A stretch of DNA of 64,000 nt from Roseiarcus sp963798015. GTDB lineage: Bacteria > Pseudomonadota > Alphaproteobacteria > Rhizobiales > Beijerinckiaceae. Below are positions 42,020 to 53,174 of this stretch, piece by piece (the first letter of the stretch is position 1; each line of letters opens with the position of its first letter). The position numbers and the translations under genes were made by a program. Below the pieces are notes generated by a model. That model did not search any database, was not told the origin of the DNA, and saw only the letters and a program-made list of their open reading frames with translations. The stretch lies in NCBI GenBank assembly GCA_963798015.1, contig CAWCSA010000005.1:558001-622000 (forward strand), written 5' to 3'.

Positions 42020-43825
42020 TTACGAATCCATCTTCAAGGCGGCGATAAACGCTTCCTGCGGGATGTCGACCTTGCCGAACTGGCGCATCTTCTTCTTGCC
42101 GGCCTTCTGCTTCTCGAGCAGCTTGCGCTTGCGGGTGGCGTCGCCGCCGTAGCATTTGGCGGTGACATCCTTGCGCAAAGCCCGGATCGTCTCGCGAGCG
42201 ATGATCTTGCCGCCGATCGCCGCCTGGATGGGAATCTGGAACATGTGCGGCGGGATGAGGTCCTTGAGCTTCTCGACCATCGCCCGCCCGCGCGGATCGG
42301 CTCGATCGCGGTGGACGAGCATGGATAGCGCGTCGACCGGCTCGGCATTGACGAGAATCGACATCTTGACCAGATCGCCGGCGCGATAGTCGGTGATCTG
42401 ATAGTCGAACGACGCGTAGCCCTTGGAGATCGACTTCAAGCGATCATAGAAGTCGAACACCACCTCGTTGAGCGGCAGTTCGTAAACCACCATCGCCCGC
42501 TTGCCGACATAGTTGAGGTCGATCTGAACGCCGCGCCGGTCCTGGCAGAGTTTCAGAATCGCGCCGAGGTAATCGTCGGGGGTGAGGATCGTCGCCTTGA
42601 TCCACGGCTCCTTGATCTCGGCGATCTTGACCACGTCGGGCATGTCGGCCGGATTGTGCAGCTCGATCTCCGACTTGTCGGTCAGCGCGATCTTGTAGAT
42701 GACCGATGGCGCCGTCGCGATGAGATCGAGATTGAACTCGCGCTCCAGCCTCTCCTGGATGATTTCGAGATGCAGGAGGCCGAGGAAACCGCATCGAAAG
42801 CCGAAGCCGAGCGCCGCGGACGTCTCCATCTCATAGGAGAAGCTTGCGTCGTTGAGCCTGAGCCGGCCCATCGCCGCGCGCAGATCCTCGAAGTCGGCCG
42901 CATCCATTGGGAAGAGGCCGCAGAAGACGACCGGCTGCGCTGGCTTGAATCCGGGCAGCGCGTCATGCGTGGGGCGCCGCTCGTCGGTGATCGTGTCGCC
43001 GATACGCGTGTCCGCGACCTGCTTGATCTGGGCCGTGATGTAGCCGATCTCGCCCGGACCAAGCGCGGCGATCTCCAACATCTTCGGCCGGAAAACGCCG
43101 ATGCGATCGACTTCGTAAAGAGCGTCCGCGGCCATCATGCGGATGCGCGAGCCCTTCTTGAGTGTCCCGTCGATCACGCGAATGAGGACGACGACGCCGA
43201 GATAAGCGTCGTACCAGGAGTCGACGAGCAGGGCCTTGAGCGGAGCGGTCTCGTCCCCCTTGGGCGGGGGCAGGCGCTTGACGATCGCCTCGAGCACAAG
43301 ATCGATGTTGAGGCCCGTCTTGGCCGAGATCGGCACAGCGTCCGAAGCGTCGAGGCCGATCACGTCCTCGATCTGCTCCTTGATCCGATCCGGCTCGGCT
43401 GCGGGCAGGTCGATCTTGTTGAGGACGGGCACGATCTCGTGGCCCGCGTCGAGGGCGTGATAGACGTTCGCCAGCGTCTGCGCCTCGACCCCCTGGCTCG
43501 CGTCGACCACCAGGAGCGAGCCCTCGCATGCGGCCAGCGACCTCGACACCTCGTAGGCGAAATCAACGTGGCCGGGCGTGTCCATGAGGTTGAGGATGTA
43601 AGGTTTCCCGTCCTGAGCCTTGTATTCGAGCCGCACCGTCTGCGCCTTGATGGTGATGCCGCGCTCGCGCTCGATGTCCATGGAATCGAGCACCTGCTCG
43701 ACCATGTCACGCTCGGCCATCGTGCCGGTCTGCTGGATCAGCCGGTCGGCGAGCGTCGACTTGCCATGGTCGATATGGGCGATGATGGCGAAGTTTCGGA
43801 TGTTCGCGATTGCGTGGGCGGTCAT
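42020..43825 (-). CDS. lepA: Elongation factor 4 (LepA)
   Basis: LepA is a ribosome-dependent GTPase that can back-translocate stalled ribosomes and affects assembly. The 601-residue protein has G1 IIAHIDHGKSTLADRLIQQT, G3 NLMDTPGHVDFAYEVSR, G4 VLNKIDLPAAEPD, the family-specific middle GYITAQIKQVADTRIGDTIT and the unique C-terminal domain ending GDATRKRKLLEKQKAGKKKM and RQFGKVDIPQEAFIAAL. Length and start are typical. Confidence 0.98.
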   Translation of the reverse strand: MTAHAIANIRNFAIIAHIDHGKSTLADRLIQQTGTMAERDMVEQVLDSMDIERERGITIKAQTVRLEYKAQDGKPYILNLMDTPGHVDFAYEVSRSLAACEGSLLVVDASQGVEAQTLANVYHALDAGHEIVPVLNKIDLPAAEPDRIKEQIEDVIGLDASDAVPISAKTGLNIDLVLEAIVKRLPPPKGDETAPLKALLVDSWYDAYLGVVVLIRVIDGTLKKGSRIRMMAADALYEVDRIGVFRPKMLEIAALGPGEIGYITAQIKQVADTRIGDTITDERRPTHDALPGFKPAQPVVFCGLFPMDAADFEDLRAAMGRLRLNDASFSYEMETSAALGFGFRCGFLGLLHLEIIQERLEREFNLDLIATAPSVIYKIALTDKSEIELHNPADMPDVVKIAEIKEPWIKATILTPDDYLGAILKLCQDRRGVQIDLNYVGKRAMVVYELPLNEVVFDFYDRLKSISKGYASFDYQITDYRAGDLVKMSILVNAEPVDALSMLVHRDRADPRGRAMVEKLKDLIPPHMFQIPIQAAIGGKIIARETIRALRKDVTAKCYGGDATRKRKLLEKQKAGKKKMRQFGKVDIPQEAFIAALKMDS

Positions 43826-43902
43826 GGGGCGCGGGATAGCAGGACGCGGCGGGCAAGGGAACTGGTGGGGAAGCGGACCCAGCCGCCCGCCTGGCGTAGC
43901 AG

Positions 43903-43970
43903 CAATTTTACCGGCGCCCCCTAATGTTTTCAGTGGCTTGGGACCCCGTTTAGTTCCGCCTGCAAAATTG
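43903..43970 (-). repeat. Interspersed short repeat, copy B
   Basis: The inverted counterpart of 4479-4547; the core 43902-43959 differs at 4 of 58 positions. The outer ends CAATTTT (43903) and AAAATTG (ending 43970) are inverted copies of each other, giving this copy the look of a miniature inverted-repeat element. It lies between the lepA start and the katG terminator. Confidence 0.75.
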
Positions 43971-44060
43971 CCGCTTTGGCTCGGGCCTGACTAGGCGGAA
44001 TGAATGTATAACTGATATTTTATGTGATAATTCCCGACGGGCGATCCGGCTTCTCGCGAA

Positions 44061-44090
44061 AGGGCCGCGCGGGAGTTCCCGCGCGGCCCT
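44061..44090 (-). terminator. Hairpin terminator after katG
   Basis: AGGGCCGCGCGGG and CCCGCGCGGCCCT form a perfect 13-base stem around AGTT, 42 bases past the katG stop. The T-run on the katG strand is short. Confidence 0.75.
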
Positions 44091-44132
44091 GATTTCTCCT
44101 GGGCCTGCCGGAGAGGAGCCGGCGACGACCCG

Positions 44133-46358
44133 CTACTCCGCCGCGATCTTGAGCGCGGGCTCGGTCCGGTCGACGAGGTCGAAGCGGTCGAGGTTCATGA
44201 CCTTCGCCCAGGCCTTGGCGAAGTCCTTCACGAACTTCTCTTTCCCGTCCGAGGATCCATAGACCTCCGCAAGCGCGCGCAGGATCGAATTCGAGCCGAA
44301 GATGAGATCGACGCGCGTGCCGGTCCACTTGACTTCACCCGTCTTCCGGTCGCGGCCCTCATACACGCCTTCCGCGCCCGGGGCGGGCTCCCATTCCGTG
44401 CTCATGTCGAGGAGGTTCACGAAGAAGTCGTTGGTCAGCGTGCCCGGCTTCTTGGTGAGGACGCCATTCTTGGACCCCTGAGCGGTGGCCCCAAGCGCCC
44501 GCAACCCACCCACGAGAACGGTCATCTCAGGCGCGGTCAATCTCAGCAACTGCGCCTTGTCGACCAACGCCTCTTCGGGCGCCATGAACTCCTTGGCGCT
44601 CCGATAGTTGCGGAAGCCGTCAGACCGCGGCTCGAGGACGCCGACCGACTCGACGTCGGTTTCATTCTGGGAGGCGTCCATGCGTCCGGGCGCGAAGGGA
44701 ACCTTCACGTCGTGGCCGCCGTCCTTCGCGGCTTTCTCAATCGCCGCTCCGCCGCAAAGCACGATCAGGTCAGCCAGCGAGACCTTCTTGCCGCCCTTGG
44801 CCGAGGCGTTGAAGTCCTTCTGGATCGCCTCGAGCTTCTGAAGCGTAGCTTTAAGCTCGGCCGGGTTGTTGGCCTCCCAGTCCTTCTGCGGATTGAGGCG
44901 AATGCGCGCGCCGTTTCCTCCGCCGCGCTTGTCGGAGCCGCGGAACGTCGAGGCCGACGCCCAGGCCGCCGAAACGAGTTGAGGAACCGACAGGCCCGCG
45001 CCGAGGATCTTCGTCTTGAGCGCCGCGACGTCCGCATCGTCGATCACAGGATGATCCGCCGCGGGGATCGGGTCCTGCCAGATCAGCGTCTCTTTCGGAA
45101 CGAGGGGGCCAAGATAACGGATCCTCGGACCCATGTCGCGATGCGTGAGCTTGAACCAGGCACGCGCAAACGCGTCCGCGAACTGATCCGGATGCTCGTA
45201 GAAGCGCCGCGAGATCGTTTCGTAAGCCGGATCCATCCGGAGCGCCAGATCAGTCGTCAGCATGGTGGGCAGCCGCTTCTTCGACGGATCGAAGGGATCA
45301 GGAACCGTCGCTTCCGCGCCCTTGGCCACCCATTGATAGGCCCCAGCCGGGCTCTTCGTCAGTTCCCATTCAAACTTGAAGAGATTGTCGAAGAAATGGT
45401 TGCTCCACTTGAGCGGCGTCTGCGACCAGATGACCTCCGGACCGCCGGTAATCGCGTGGGCGCCGTGGCCCGTCTCGTGCTGGCTCTTCCAGCCGAGCCC
45501 CTGATCTTCGATCGCGCTGCCTTCCGGCGCAGTGCCGACGAAGGAGGGATCACCCGCGCCATGTGTCTTTCCAAAGGTATGGCCGCCAGCGATCAGCGCA
45601 ACGGTTTCCTCGTCGTTCATCGCCATCCGCATGAAGGTTTCGCGAATGTCCTTCGCGGAGGCGACCGGGTCCGGCTTGCCGTTCGGTCCTTCGGGATTGA
45701 CGTAAATGAGGCCCATCTGCACGGCCGCGAGCGGATGCTCAAGCTCGCGCTCGCCGCTGTAGCGCTCGTCGCCGAGCCAGGTTCCCTCTGGGCCCCAGTA
45801 AAGCTCTTCGGGCTCCCACACGTCCTCGCGTCCGCCAGCAAAGCCGAAGGTCTTGAAGCCCATCGACTCAAGGGCAACGTTGCCCGCGAGAATCATGAGG
45901 TCCGCCCAGGAAATCTTCTGTCCGTATTTCTGCTTGATCGGCCAGAGTAGGCGACGAGCCTTGTCGAGGTTCGCGTTGTCCGGCCAGCTGTTGAGCGGCG
46001 CGAAGCGCTGCTGTCCGCCACCGGCGCCGCCGCGCCCGTCAGCAATGCGGTAGGTTCCAGCGCTGTGCCACGCCATCCGGATGAACAAGCCGCCATAATG
46101 GCCGAAATCTGCCGGCCACCACGCCTGCGAGTCGGTCATCACAGCATGAAGGTCCTTGACCACCGCATGGAGGTTGAGGCTGGTGAATTCCTTCGCGTAG
46201 TCGAAATCCTCGGCCATGGGGCTGGACAGGGACGAGTTGCCATGGAGGACCTGGATGTTCAGTTGGTCCGGCCACCAGTGACGGTTCCCGTGCGCGCGAG
46301 AACCACCCGATTTTTCCTTTTCGCCGCCGGCGACCGGGCACTTGCCTTCATCTGTCAT
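44133..46358 (-). CDS. katG: Catalase-peroxidase KatG
   Basis: KatG is a bifunctional heme enzyme that breaks down hydrogen peroxide. The 741-residue protein has the distal site FIRMAWHSAGTYR (Arg94, Trp97, His98), YVNPEGPNG with the Tyr of the Met-Tyr-Trp adduct, DLALRMDPAYE for the Met, and the proximal heme His in IAGGHTFGKTHGAGDPSFVG. The second, inactive-heme repeat follows (LIVLCGGAAIEKAAKDGGHD). I chose the ATG at 46358, which has GGAGGAAAGC in front, over a TTG four codons upstream. It is divergent from oxyR, the expected activator. Confidence 0.98.
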   Translation of the reverse strand: MTDEGKCPVAGGEKEKSGGSRAHGNRHWWPDQLNIQVLHGNSSLSSPMAEDFDYAKEFTSLNLHAVVKDLHAVMTDSQAWWPADFGHYGGLFIRMAWHSAGTYRIADGRGGAGGGQQRFAPLNSWPDNANLDKARRLLWPIKQKYGQKISWADLMILAGNVALESMGFKTFGFAGGREDVWEPEELYWGPEGTWLGDERYSGERELEHPLAAVQMGLIYVNPEGPNGKPDPVASAKDIRETFMRMAMNDEETVALIAGGHTFGKTHGAGDPSFVGTAPEGSAIEDQGLGWKSQHETGHGAHAITGGPEVIWSQTPLKWSNHFFDNLFKFEWELTKSPAGAYQWVAKGAEATVPDPFDPSKKRLPTMLTTDLALRMDPAYETISRRFYEHPDQFADAFARAWFKLTHRDMGPRIRYLGPLVPKETLIWQDPIPAADHPVIDDADVAALKTKILGAGLSVPQLVSAAWASASTFRGSDKRGGGNGARIRLNPQKDWEANNPAELKATLQKLEAIQKDFNASAKGGKKVSLADLIVLCGGAAIEKAAKDGGHDVKVPFAPGRMDASQNETDVESVGVLEPRSDGFRNYRSAKEFMAPEEALVDKAQLLRLTAPEMTVLVGGLRALGATAQGSKNGVLTKKPGTLTNDFFVNLLDMSTEWEPAPGAEGVYEGRDRKTGEVKWTGTRVDLIFGSNSILRALAEVYGSSDGKEKFVKDFAKAWAKVMNLDRFDLVDRTEPALKIAAE

Positions 46359-46486
46359 GCTTTCCTCCAATGTTGTTCAGCGTCTTGCTGTCGAAAACCC
46401 GGATTGTGGAGAACGACGATAGCCGCCGCGTGTGGCGCTTCCGCGTCACTGCCATTTCGTTGGGTCTCGATAAGCTAGTGAGAACG

Positions 46487-46501
46487 ATAGGTCCAATCGA
46501 T
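46487..46501. promoter_or_regulatory. Possible OxyR half-site in the katG-oxyR intergenic region
   Basis: ATAG-GTCCAAT-CGAT resembles the ATAG-N7-CTAT motif of OxyR sites with one mismatch. A second half-site at the expected spacing is poor, so this is tentative. Confidence 0.35.
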
Positions 46502-46542
46502 TGTCTCTTGACAAGCGATTGGCGCGGCCAATCTTTGAAACT

Positions 46543-47472
46543 ATGAACCTGCGGGACCTCGAATATGTGGTCGCGGTCGCCGACCACGGCCATTTCGGCC
46601 GCGCGGCAACGGCGTGCAACGTAAGTCAGCCGACGTTGAGCGGGCAAATCCTCAAGCTCGAGGCCGAGCTCGGCCTTCGCCTGTTCGACCGGGAAGGCCG
46701 CGGCGCGCGCGTCAGCGATCGGGCGGCGATCGTCGTGGCGCAGGCGCGCGCGACGCTGGCCGCCGCGGCGGGCGTCAGCGCCGCCGCTGACGCGGCGCGC
46801 GATCCCTTCGCCGGCGAACTGCGCCTCGGCGTGATCACAACCGTCGCGCCCTATCTGCTGCCGATCGCGCTCCCGGGGCTTGCCGAGGCGCTGCCGGCGA
46901 CGCCTCTCTATCTGGTGGAGGATCTGACAGACCGGCTTCTTGCGCGCTTGCGTGACGGGGGCCTCGACGCCGTGATCATCGCGACCGACCCGCGAGACGC
47001 CAAGCTCATGTCAATCGAGCTTTACGAAGAGCCTTTCTTCCTCGTCTTTTCCGGTCATACGAAAAAGCGCGGGCGCGCCTCAATCGGCGTCGAAGAGATC
47101 GATCCGAGCACCCTTCTGCTGCTGGCTGAGGGTCATTGTCTGCGCGATCAGGCGTTGGCGCTCTGTAAGGCGGCGGAGAGGACGGCGCTCGGCCCGGACG
47201 TCCGGGGGACGAGCCTCGAGACATTGCGTCATCTAGCCTCCGCCGGGCAGGGGGCGATGCTCGCGCCCCTTCTTGCCTATGCCGATTGGCGGCGCTCGGA
47301 CGCCGGGATCGCCGGCTTGAAGATCGTTGGCGAGGGCGCGTCGCGACTGGTCAGGCTGGTCTTCAGACGCCACTCGGCGCGGGAAGCGGCGCTCGAGGCG
47401 CTTGCCGCGTCGCTGCGCTCGACAGCCGGCGCCGTATTGGCGAAGTGCTTGCGTGAAACAGAAGGGATTTGA
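46543..47472 (+). CDS. oxyR: Peroxide-sensing LysR regulator OxyR
   Basis: OxyR turns on antioxidant genes when peroxide forms a disulfide between two Cys. The 309-residue protein has the LysR helix-turn-helix (MNLRDLEYVVAVADHGHFGR, then AACNVSQPTLSGQILKLE-like residues) and the redox pair in EGHCLRDQALALC. From the ATG at 46543 these fall at Cys199 and Cys208, the same numbers as in Escherichia coli. The longer TTG start at 46501 lies inside the proposed operator region and is less likely. It is divergent from katG across 184 bases. Confidence 0.97.
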   Translation: MNLRDLEYVVAVADHGHFGRAATACNVSQPTLSGQILKLEAELGLRLFDREGRGARVSDRAAIVVAQARATLAAAAGVSAAADAARDPFAGELRLGVITTVAPYLLPIALPGLAEALPATPLYLVEDLTDRLLARLRDGGLDAVIIATDPRDAKLMSIELYEEPFFLVFSGHTKKRGRASIGVEEIDPSTLLLLAEGHCLRDQALALCKAAERTALGPDVRGTSLETLRHLASAGQGAMLAPLLAYADWRRSDAGIAGLKIVGEGASRLVRLVFRRHSAREAALEALAASLRSTAGAVLAKCLRETEGI

Positions 47473-47729
47473 AGCGCGTTCCGCGGGCCGATGCTCGCGG
47501 CGAAACAGGCTGCCCCGCGACGTCTTTTGACCACGCGTTTGAGACGATACGGCACGCGCTCTCCGGCGGGTTGCGCCTGCAAAACGCCTATGTTAGGCAA
47601 CCCAGCCTTTCGGGCAGGCTTTGGCCGAGCGCTTGGTTTCGAGCGCGGAATCGTCAAGAATTTCCGGGGTTCGCGTAAGCCTTCGGGGAGGCGACGCGGC
47701 GGAGCTTAATCGTCATCTGAGGTGGCGGC

Positions 47730-48292
47730 GTGGCAGAGGAAGACACGGTTGTTTCCGGCGTGGCCGGACGTTACGCGTCCGCCCTGTTTTCGCTCGCCCA
47801 GGACCAACGCGAGGGCGAGGCCGTCGCAGACGCGTTGACGAGATTCGACGCCCTCATCGCCGAAAGCCCTGACCTGGAAAGGCTGGTGCGGAGCCCGGTG
47901 TTTTCGGCCGCCGATCAGCTCAAGGCCCTCGACGCCATCCTCGCGCAGGCTGGAATTGCCGGCGTGGCCGCGAATTTCCTGAGACTCGTGGCGGCGAAGC
48001 GCCGGCTGTATTTCGTTCGCGAAATGATCGCGGACTATCGCAAGCTGTACGACAAGTCCCGAGGTGTGACGCGGGCAGAGGTTACGAGCGCCGCCCCTTT
48101 GACCGATGCCAACGTCGCCTCGCTTAAAGACTCGCTGCGGGCTTCCTCCGGCGGCCGGGAGGTCGATCTCGACATGAAGGTTGATCCCTCGATCATCGGC
48201 GGCTTGATCGTTAAACTCGGCTCGCGCATGGTCGACGGCTCGCTCAAAACCAAACTCAACGCAATTCGCCTTGCCATGAAAGAGGTCGGCTG

Positions 48293-48293
<1 letters not shown>
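47730..48293 (+). CDS. atpH: ATP synthase F1 delta subunit
   Basis: The delta subunit joins the F1 head to the peripheral stalk. The 187-residue protein has GVAGRYASALFSLAQDQREG at its start, the conserved LVAAKRRLYFVREMIADYRK, and the C-terminal signature VDPSIIGGLIVKLGSRMVDG with SLKTKLNAI. The start is GTG at 47730. The stop overlaps the atpA ATG (TGATG), the usual atpHAGDC alphaproteobacterial layout. Confidence 0.96.
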
Positions 48294-49822
<1,529 letters not shown>

Positions 49823-49883
49823 AATGGGCCGACCTTTACCCAGCCGCTCGCCGGTGTTGAAGCGCGCGCGGAGGCGCTGAGCG

Positions 49884-50750
49884 ATGCCATCGCTAAAGGA
49901 ACTCAGGAACCGGATCGCGTCGGTCAAGTCGACGCAGAAAATCACCAAGGCCATGCAGATGGTTGCGGTGTCGAAGCTGCGTCGCGCGCAAGCCGCGGTC
50001 GAAGCGGCGCGTCCCTACGCTGAGCAGGTCGAAACGGTGCTGACGAATCTGGCCGGGGCGGCGACCGATGGTCAGGGCCCGCGCCTGCTGGTCGGCAGCG
50101 GTTCGGACCAGACGCACCTGCTGCTCGTCTGCACCGGCGAGCGGGGGCTGTGCGGCGCGTTCAACACCGCCATCGTGCGCCTCGCGCGCGAGCGGGCCAA
50201 CGCGCTCGCCGGGCAAGGCAAGACGGTCAAGATTCTCTGCGTCGGCAAGAAAGGCTACGATCAGCTTCGCCGCACCCATGAGAGGCAGATCCTGGAGCTG
50301 ATCGACCTGCGTGCGGTGCGTACGATCAACTACGCGACAGCCAAGCCCATCGCCGACAAGGTGATCGCCCTGTTCGAGAATGGCGAGTTCGACGTCTGCA
50401 CGTTATTTTTCTCGCGCTTCAAATCGGTGATCGCTCAGATTCCCACCGCCCAGCAGCTTATCCCGCCGGAGCTTGGCTCGAAAGACGAGACTGCGCCGGT
50501 TTACGACTACGAGCCTGACGAGGGAGAAATCCTCGCCGAGTTGCTTCCGCGCGCGGTCACCGTGCGCGTTTATCGCGGATTGCTTGAAAATGCGGCGTCG
50601 TTCTTTGGCGCGCAGATGAGCGCCATGGACAACGCGACCCGTAACGCCGGCGAGATGGTGCAGAAATACACGCTTCGCTACAACCGCACCCGCCAGGCGA
50701 TGATCACCAAGGAATTGATCGAGATCATCTCCGGCGCCGAGGCGGTCTGA
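49884..50750 (+). CDS. atpG: ATP synthase F1 gamma subunit
   Basis: The gamma subunit is the rotating central shaft. The 288-residue protein begins MPSLKELRNRIASVKSTQKI and ITKAMQMVAVSKLRRAQ, the conserved N-terminal helix, and ends with AMDNATRNAGEMVQKYTLRY, NRTRQAMITKELIEIISGAE, the C-terminal helix of the coiled coil. It lies 61 bases after atpA. Confidence 0.98.
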   Translation: MPSLKELRNRIASVKSTQKITKAMQMVAVSKLRRAQAAVEAARPYAEQVETVLTNLAGAATDGQGPRLLVGSGSDQTHLLLVCTGERGLCGAFNTAIVRLARERANALAGQGKTVKILCVGKKGYDQLRRTHERQILELIDLRAVRTINYATAKPIADKVIALFENGEFDVCTLFFSRFKSVIAQIPTAQQLIPPELGSKDETAPVYDYEPDEGEILAELLPRAVTVRVYRGLLENAASFFGAQMSAMDNATRNAGEMVQKYTLRYNRTRQAMITKELIEIISGAEAV

Positions 50751-50790
50751 CCAGGCCGCCTCCCGTAGAACTAGGAACGAGGACGTTCAT

Positions 50791-52231
50791 ATGGCCAATG
50801 TCTCCAACGCCACCGGTCGTGTCACCCAGGTGATCGGCGCCGTCGTCGACGTCAAGTTCGACAGTTACCTGCCGCCCATCCTCAATGCTCTTGAGACCAC
50901 CAACAACGGCAATCGCCTCGTGCTCGAAGTTGCGCAACATCTTGGCGAGAACACCGTGCGCTGCATCGCCATGGACATCTCCGAGGGTCTGGTGCGCGGC
51001 CAGGAAGTCACTGACACCAACGGGCCGATCTCGGTGCCGGTCGGCGAGGGCACGCTCGGGCGCATCATGAACGTGATCGGCGAACCCGTGGATGAAGCCG
51101 GGCCGATCAAGATGGACGAGCGCCGCGCGATCCATCAACCAACTCCGTCCTATGTCGATCAGTCGACCGAGGCCCAGATTCTCATCACCGGCATCAAGGT
51201 TGTCGACCTGCTCGCGCCTTACGCCAAGGGCGGCAAGATCGGACTATTCGGCGGCGCTGGCGTGGGCAAGACGGTGCTGATCCAGGAGTTGATCAACAAC
51301 GTCGCCAAGACGCACGGCGGCAACTCGGTATTCGCGGGCGTCGGGGAACGCACCCGCGAGGGCAACGATCTCTATCACGAGTTCATCGAATCGAAGGTCA
51401 ACGCCGATCCACATGATCCGGATTCGAAGGTTAAATCGAAATGCGCGCTGGTGTTTGGCCAGATGAACGAGCCGCCCGGCGCACGCATGCGCGTCGGACT
51501 GGCTGGCGTCACCGTCGCCGAACATTTCCGCGACCAGGGCCAGGACGTGTTGTTGTTCATAGACAATATTTTCCGCTTCACCCAGGCCGGTTCAGAAGTC
51601 TCGGCGCTGCTCGGCCGCATTCCTTCTGCGGTCGGCTACCAACCGACGCTCGCCACCGACATGGGCGCGCTGCAGGAGCGCATTACCACCACCACAAAGG
51701 GCTCGATCACGTCAGTGCAGGCGATCTATGTTCCCGCCGACGATCTGACCGATCCGGCTCCGGCGACATCGTTCGCCCATCTCGACGCAACGACGGTGCT
51801 GTCGCGCGCGATTTCGGAAAAAGGCATCTATCCGGCGGTCGACCCGCTCGAACTCGACTTCGCGCATGCTGACCGCCGCGATTGTCGGCGAGGAGCATTA
51901 CAATGTCGCCCGTCAGGTGCAGCAGGTCCTGCAGCGCTACAAGGCGCTGCAGGACATCATCGCGATCCTTGGCATGGATGAATTGTCGGAAGAGGATAAG
52001 CAGATCGTCGCGCGGGCGCGCAAGATCGAACGATTCCTGTCGCAGCCGTTCGATGTGGCCGCGGTGTTCACCGGCACGCCCGGCGTGCAGGTCAAGATCG
52101 AGGACACCGTCAAGGGCTTCAAGGGCATCGTGGAAGGCAAGTACGACAGTCTGCCCGAGTCGGCTTTCTACATGGTCGGCACGATCGAGCAGGCCGTCGA
52201 GAAGGCCAAGAAACTCGCGGCCGAGGCCTAA
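50791..52231 (+). CDS. atpD: ATP synthase F1 beta subunit, interrupted by a one-base insertion
   Basis: The beta subunit carries the catalytic ATP sites. The first 355 or so codons read normally: VIGAVVDVKFDSYLPPILNA, Walker A GGAGVGKTVLI, GERTREGND, and LLFIDNIFRFTQAGSEVSAL. After AVDPLE the frame goes wrong at 51850-51852, where CTCGAACTCG has one A more than the expected CTCGACTCG. Dropping it restores DPLDSTSRMLTAAIVGEEHY and the remaining 120 codons run on to LAAEA at 52231. As read, the product would stop at 51981. Since AtpD is essential for respiration-driven ATP synthesis, a sequencing or assembly error is the likeliest cause. ACGAGGACG precedes the ATG. Confidence 0.95.
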
Positions 52232-52256
52232 TCAGAACCGCGTCCGAGGAAAGCTC

Positions 52257-52658
52257 ATGCCGACGACTTTCCATTTCGAACTTGTGTCGCCCGATAAGGT
52301 GCTGTTCAACGGCTCCGCTCAAGCGGTGCTCGTGCCGGGCGCCGAAGGCGACTTCCAGGTTCTGAGCGACCACGCGCCGGTGATGACATCGATGCGCGCC
52401 GGCGTCGTCGGAATCGACGACGCGGAGGGCAAGCATAGTCGCGTGTTCGTGCGCGGCGGCTTCGCCGACGCGAGTAAAGCGGGTCTCATCTTGCTCGCGG
52501 AAACCGCGATCCCGTTCGAGGATCTCAGCCCTGACAAGCTCGGGGAGGAAATCAAGAACGCGGAGGAAGACCTCGCGGACGCGAAGGACGACCGGAAAGA
52601 ACTCGCGCAAGAGAAACTCGACCGTCTGCGCGAGCTGAAGGACGTGATCAAGATTTAG
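52257..52658 (+). CDS. atpC: ATP synthase F1 epsilon subunit
   Basis: The epsilon subunit joins gamma to the c-ring and restrains ATP hydrolysis. The 133-residue protein has the beta domain (FELVSPDKVLFNGSAQAVLV, GAEGDFQVLSDHAPVMTSM) and a charged C-terminal helical hairpin (ELAQEKLDRLRELKDVIKI). GAGGAAAGC precedes the ATG. Last gene of the operon. Confidence 0.97.
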   Translation: MPTTFHFELVSPDKVLFNGSAQAVLVPGAEGDFQVLSDHAPVMTSMRAGVVGIDDAEGKHSRVFVRGGFADASKAGLILLAETAIPFEDLSPDKLGEEIKNAEEDLADAKDDRKELAQEKLDRLRELKDVIKI

Positions 52659-52745
52659 TCGCCGAGGTTCGTGGCGTTTCGGAAACGGGTCTTGTCGCCC
52701 CTCTGTCGAGCGAGGGATCGAAGGCCCTAATCGCGAGATAGCGCC

Positions 52746-53108
52746 ATGCAGCAACGGCTCACAAGCATCCTTCCCTGCAACGATCTCGATAGGGCGGAGG
52801 CGTTCTTCGCGCGGCTCGGATTCCAGCGTGACCAGGGCAGCCTCGACGACTATCGCATGCTGTTGGATGGGTTCGGCGGCTTCATCCATCTCAACCGTGC
52901 GGTCGAAGGGTGGCTGCAGGCCGGACGCAACCCATTCGGCCTTTACCTCTACCGTGAGGACGTTGATGGCGCGGCTCGCGCCTTCGCCGGCGAGACGATA
53001 GGACAGCCGAGCGATACCCCCTGGGGGATGTATGAGTTCGCTCTCAACGGCCCCGACGAAACGTTGGTGCGCGTCGGCTGGCCGAGCCGTCTGCGTGGAA
53101 AGACTTGA
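52746..53108 (+). CDS. VOC superfamily protein (glyoxalase/bleomycin-resistance type)
   Basis: The 120-residue protein has the paired beta-alpha-beta-beta-beta modules of the vicinal oxygen chelate fold. It starts LTSILPCNDLDRAEAFFARL and ends WGMYEFALNGPDETLVRVGW; the WGMYEFALNGPD segment is the usual metal-ligand strand of the second module. Function is not predictable; single-domain members may be dioxygenases, bleomycin-binding proteins or isomerases. Confidence 0.82.
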   Translation: MQQRLTSILPCNDLDRAEAFFARLGFQRDQGSLDDYRMLLDGFGGFIHLNRAVEGWLQAGRNPFGLYLYREDVDGAARAFAGETIGQPSDTPWGMYEFALNGPDETLVRVGWPSRLRGKT

Positions 53109-53174
53109 ACCCGCGCGACAGCTCCATCGCGAAGCGGGAATGTCGGCGTCACCCGGCCTGACAAGAGGGCGCCG

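Noticed and set aside
51846..51856. Programmed frameshift in atpD
   Set aside because: No slippery heptamer, stop codon or downstream pseudoknot-like stem at the site; no precedent known to me for atpD.
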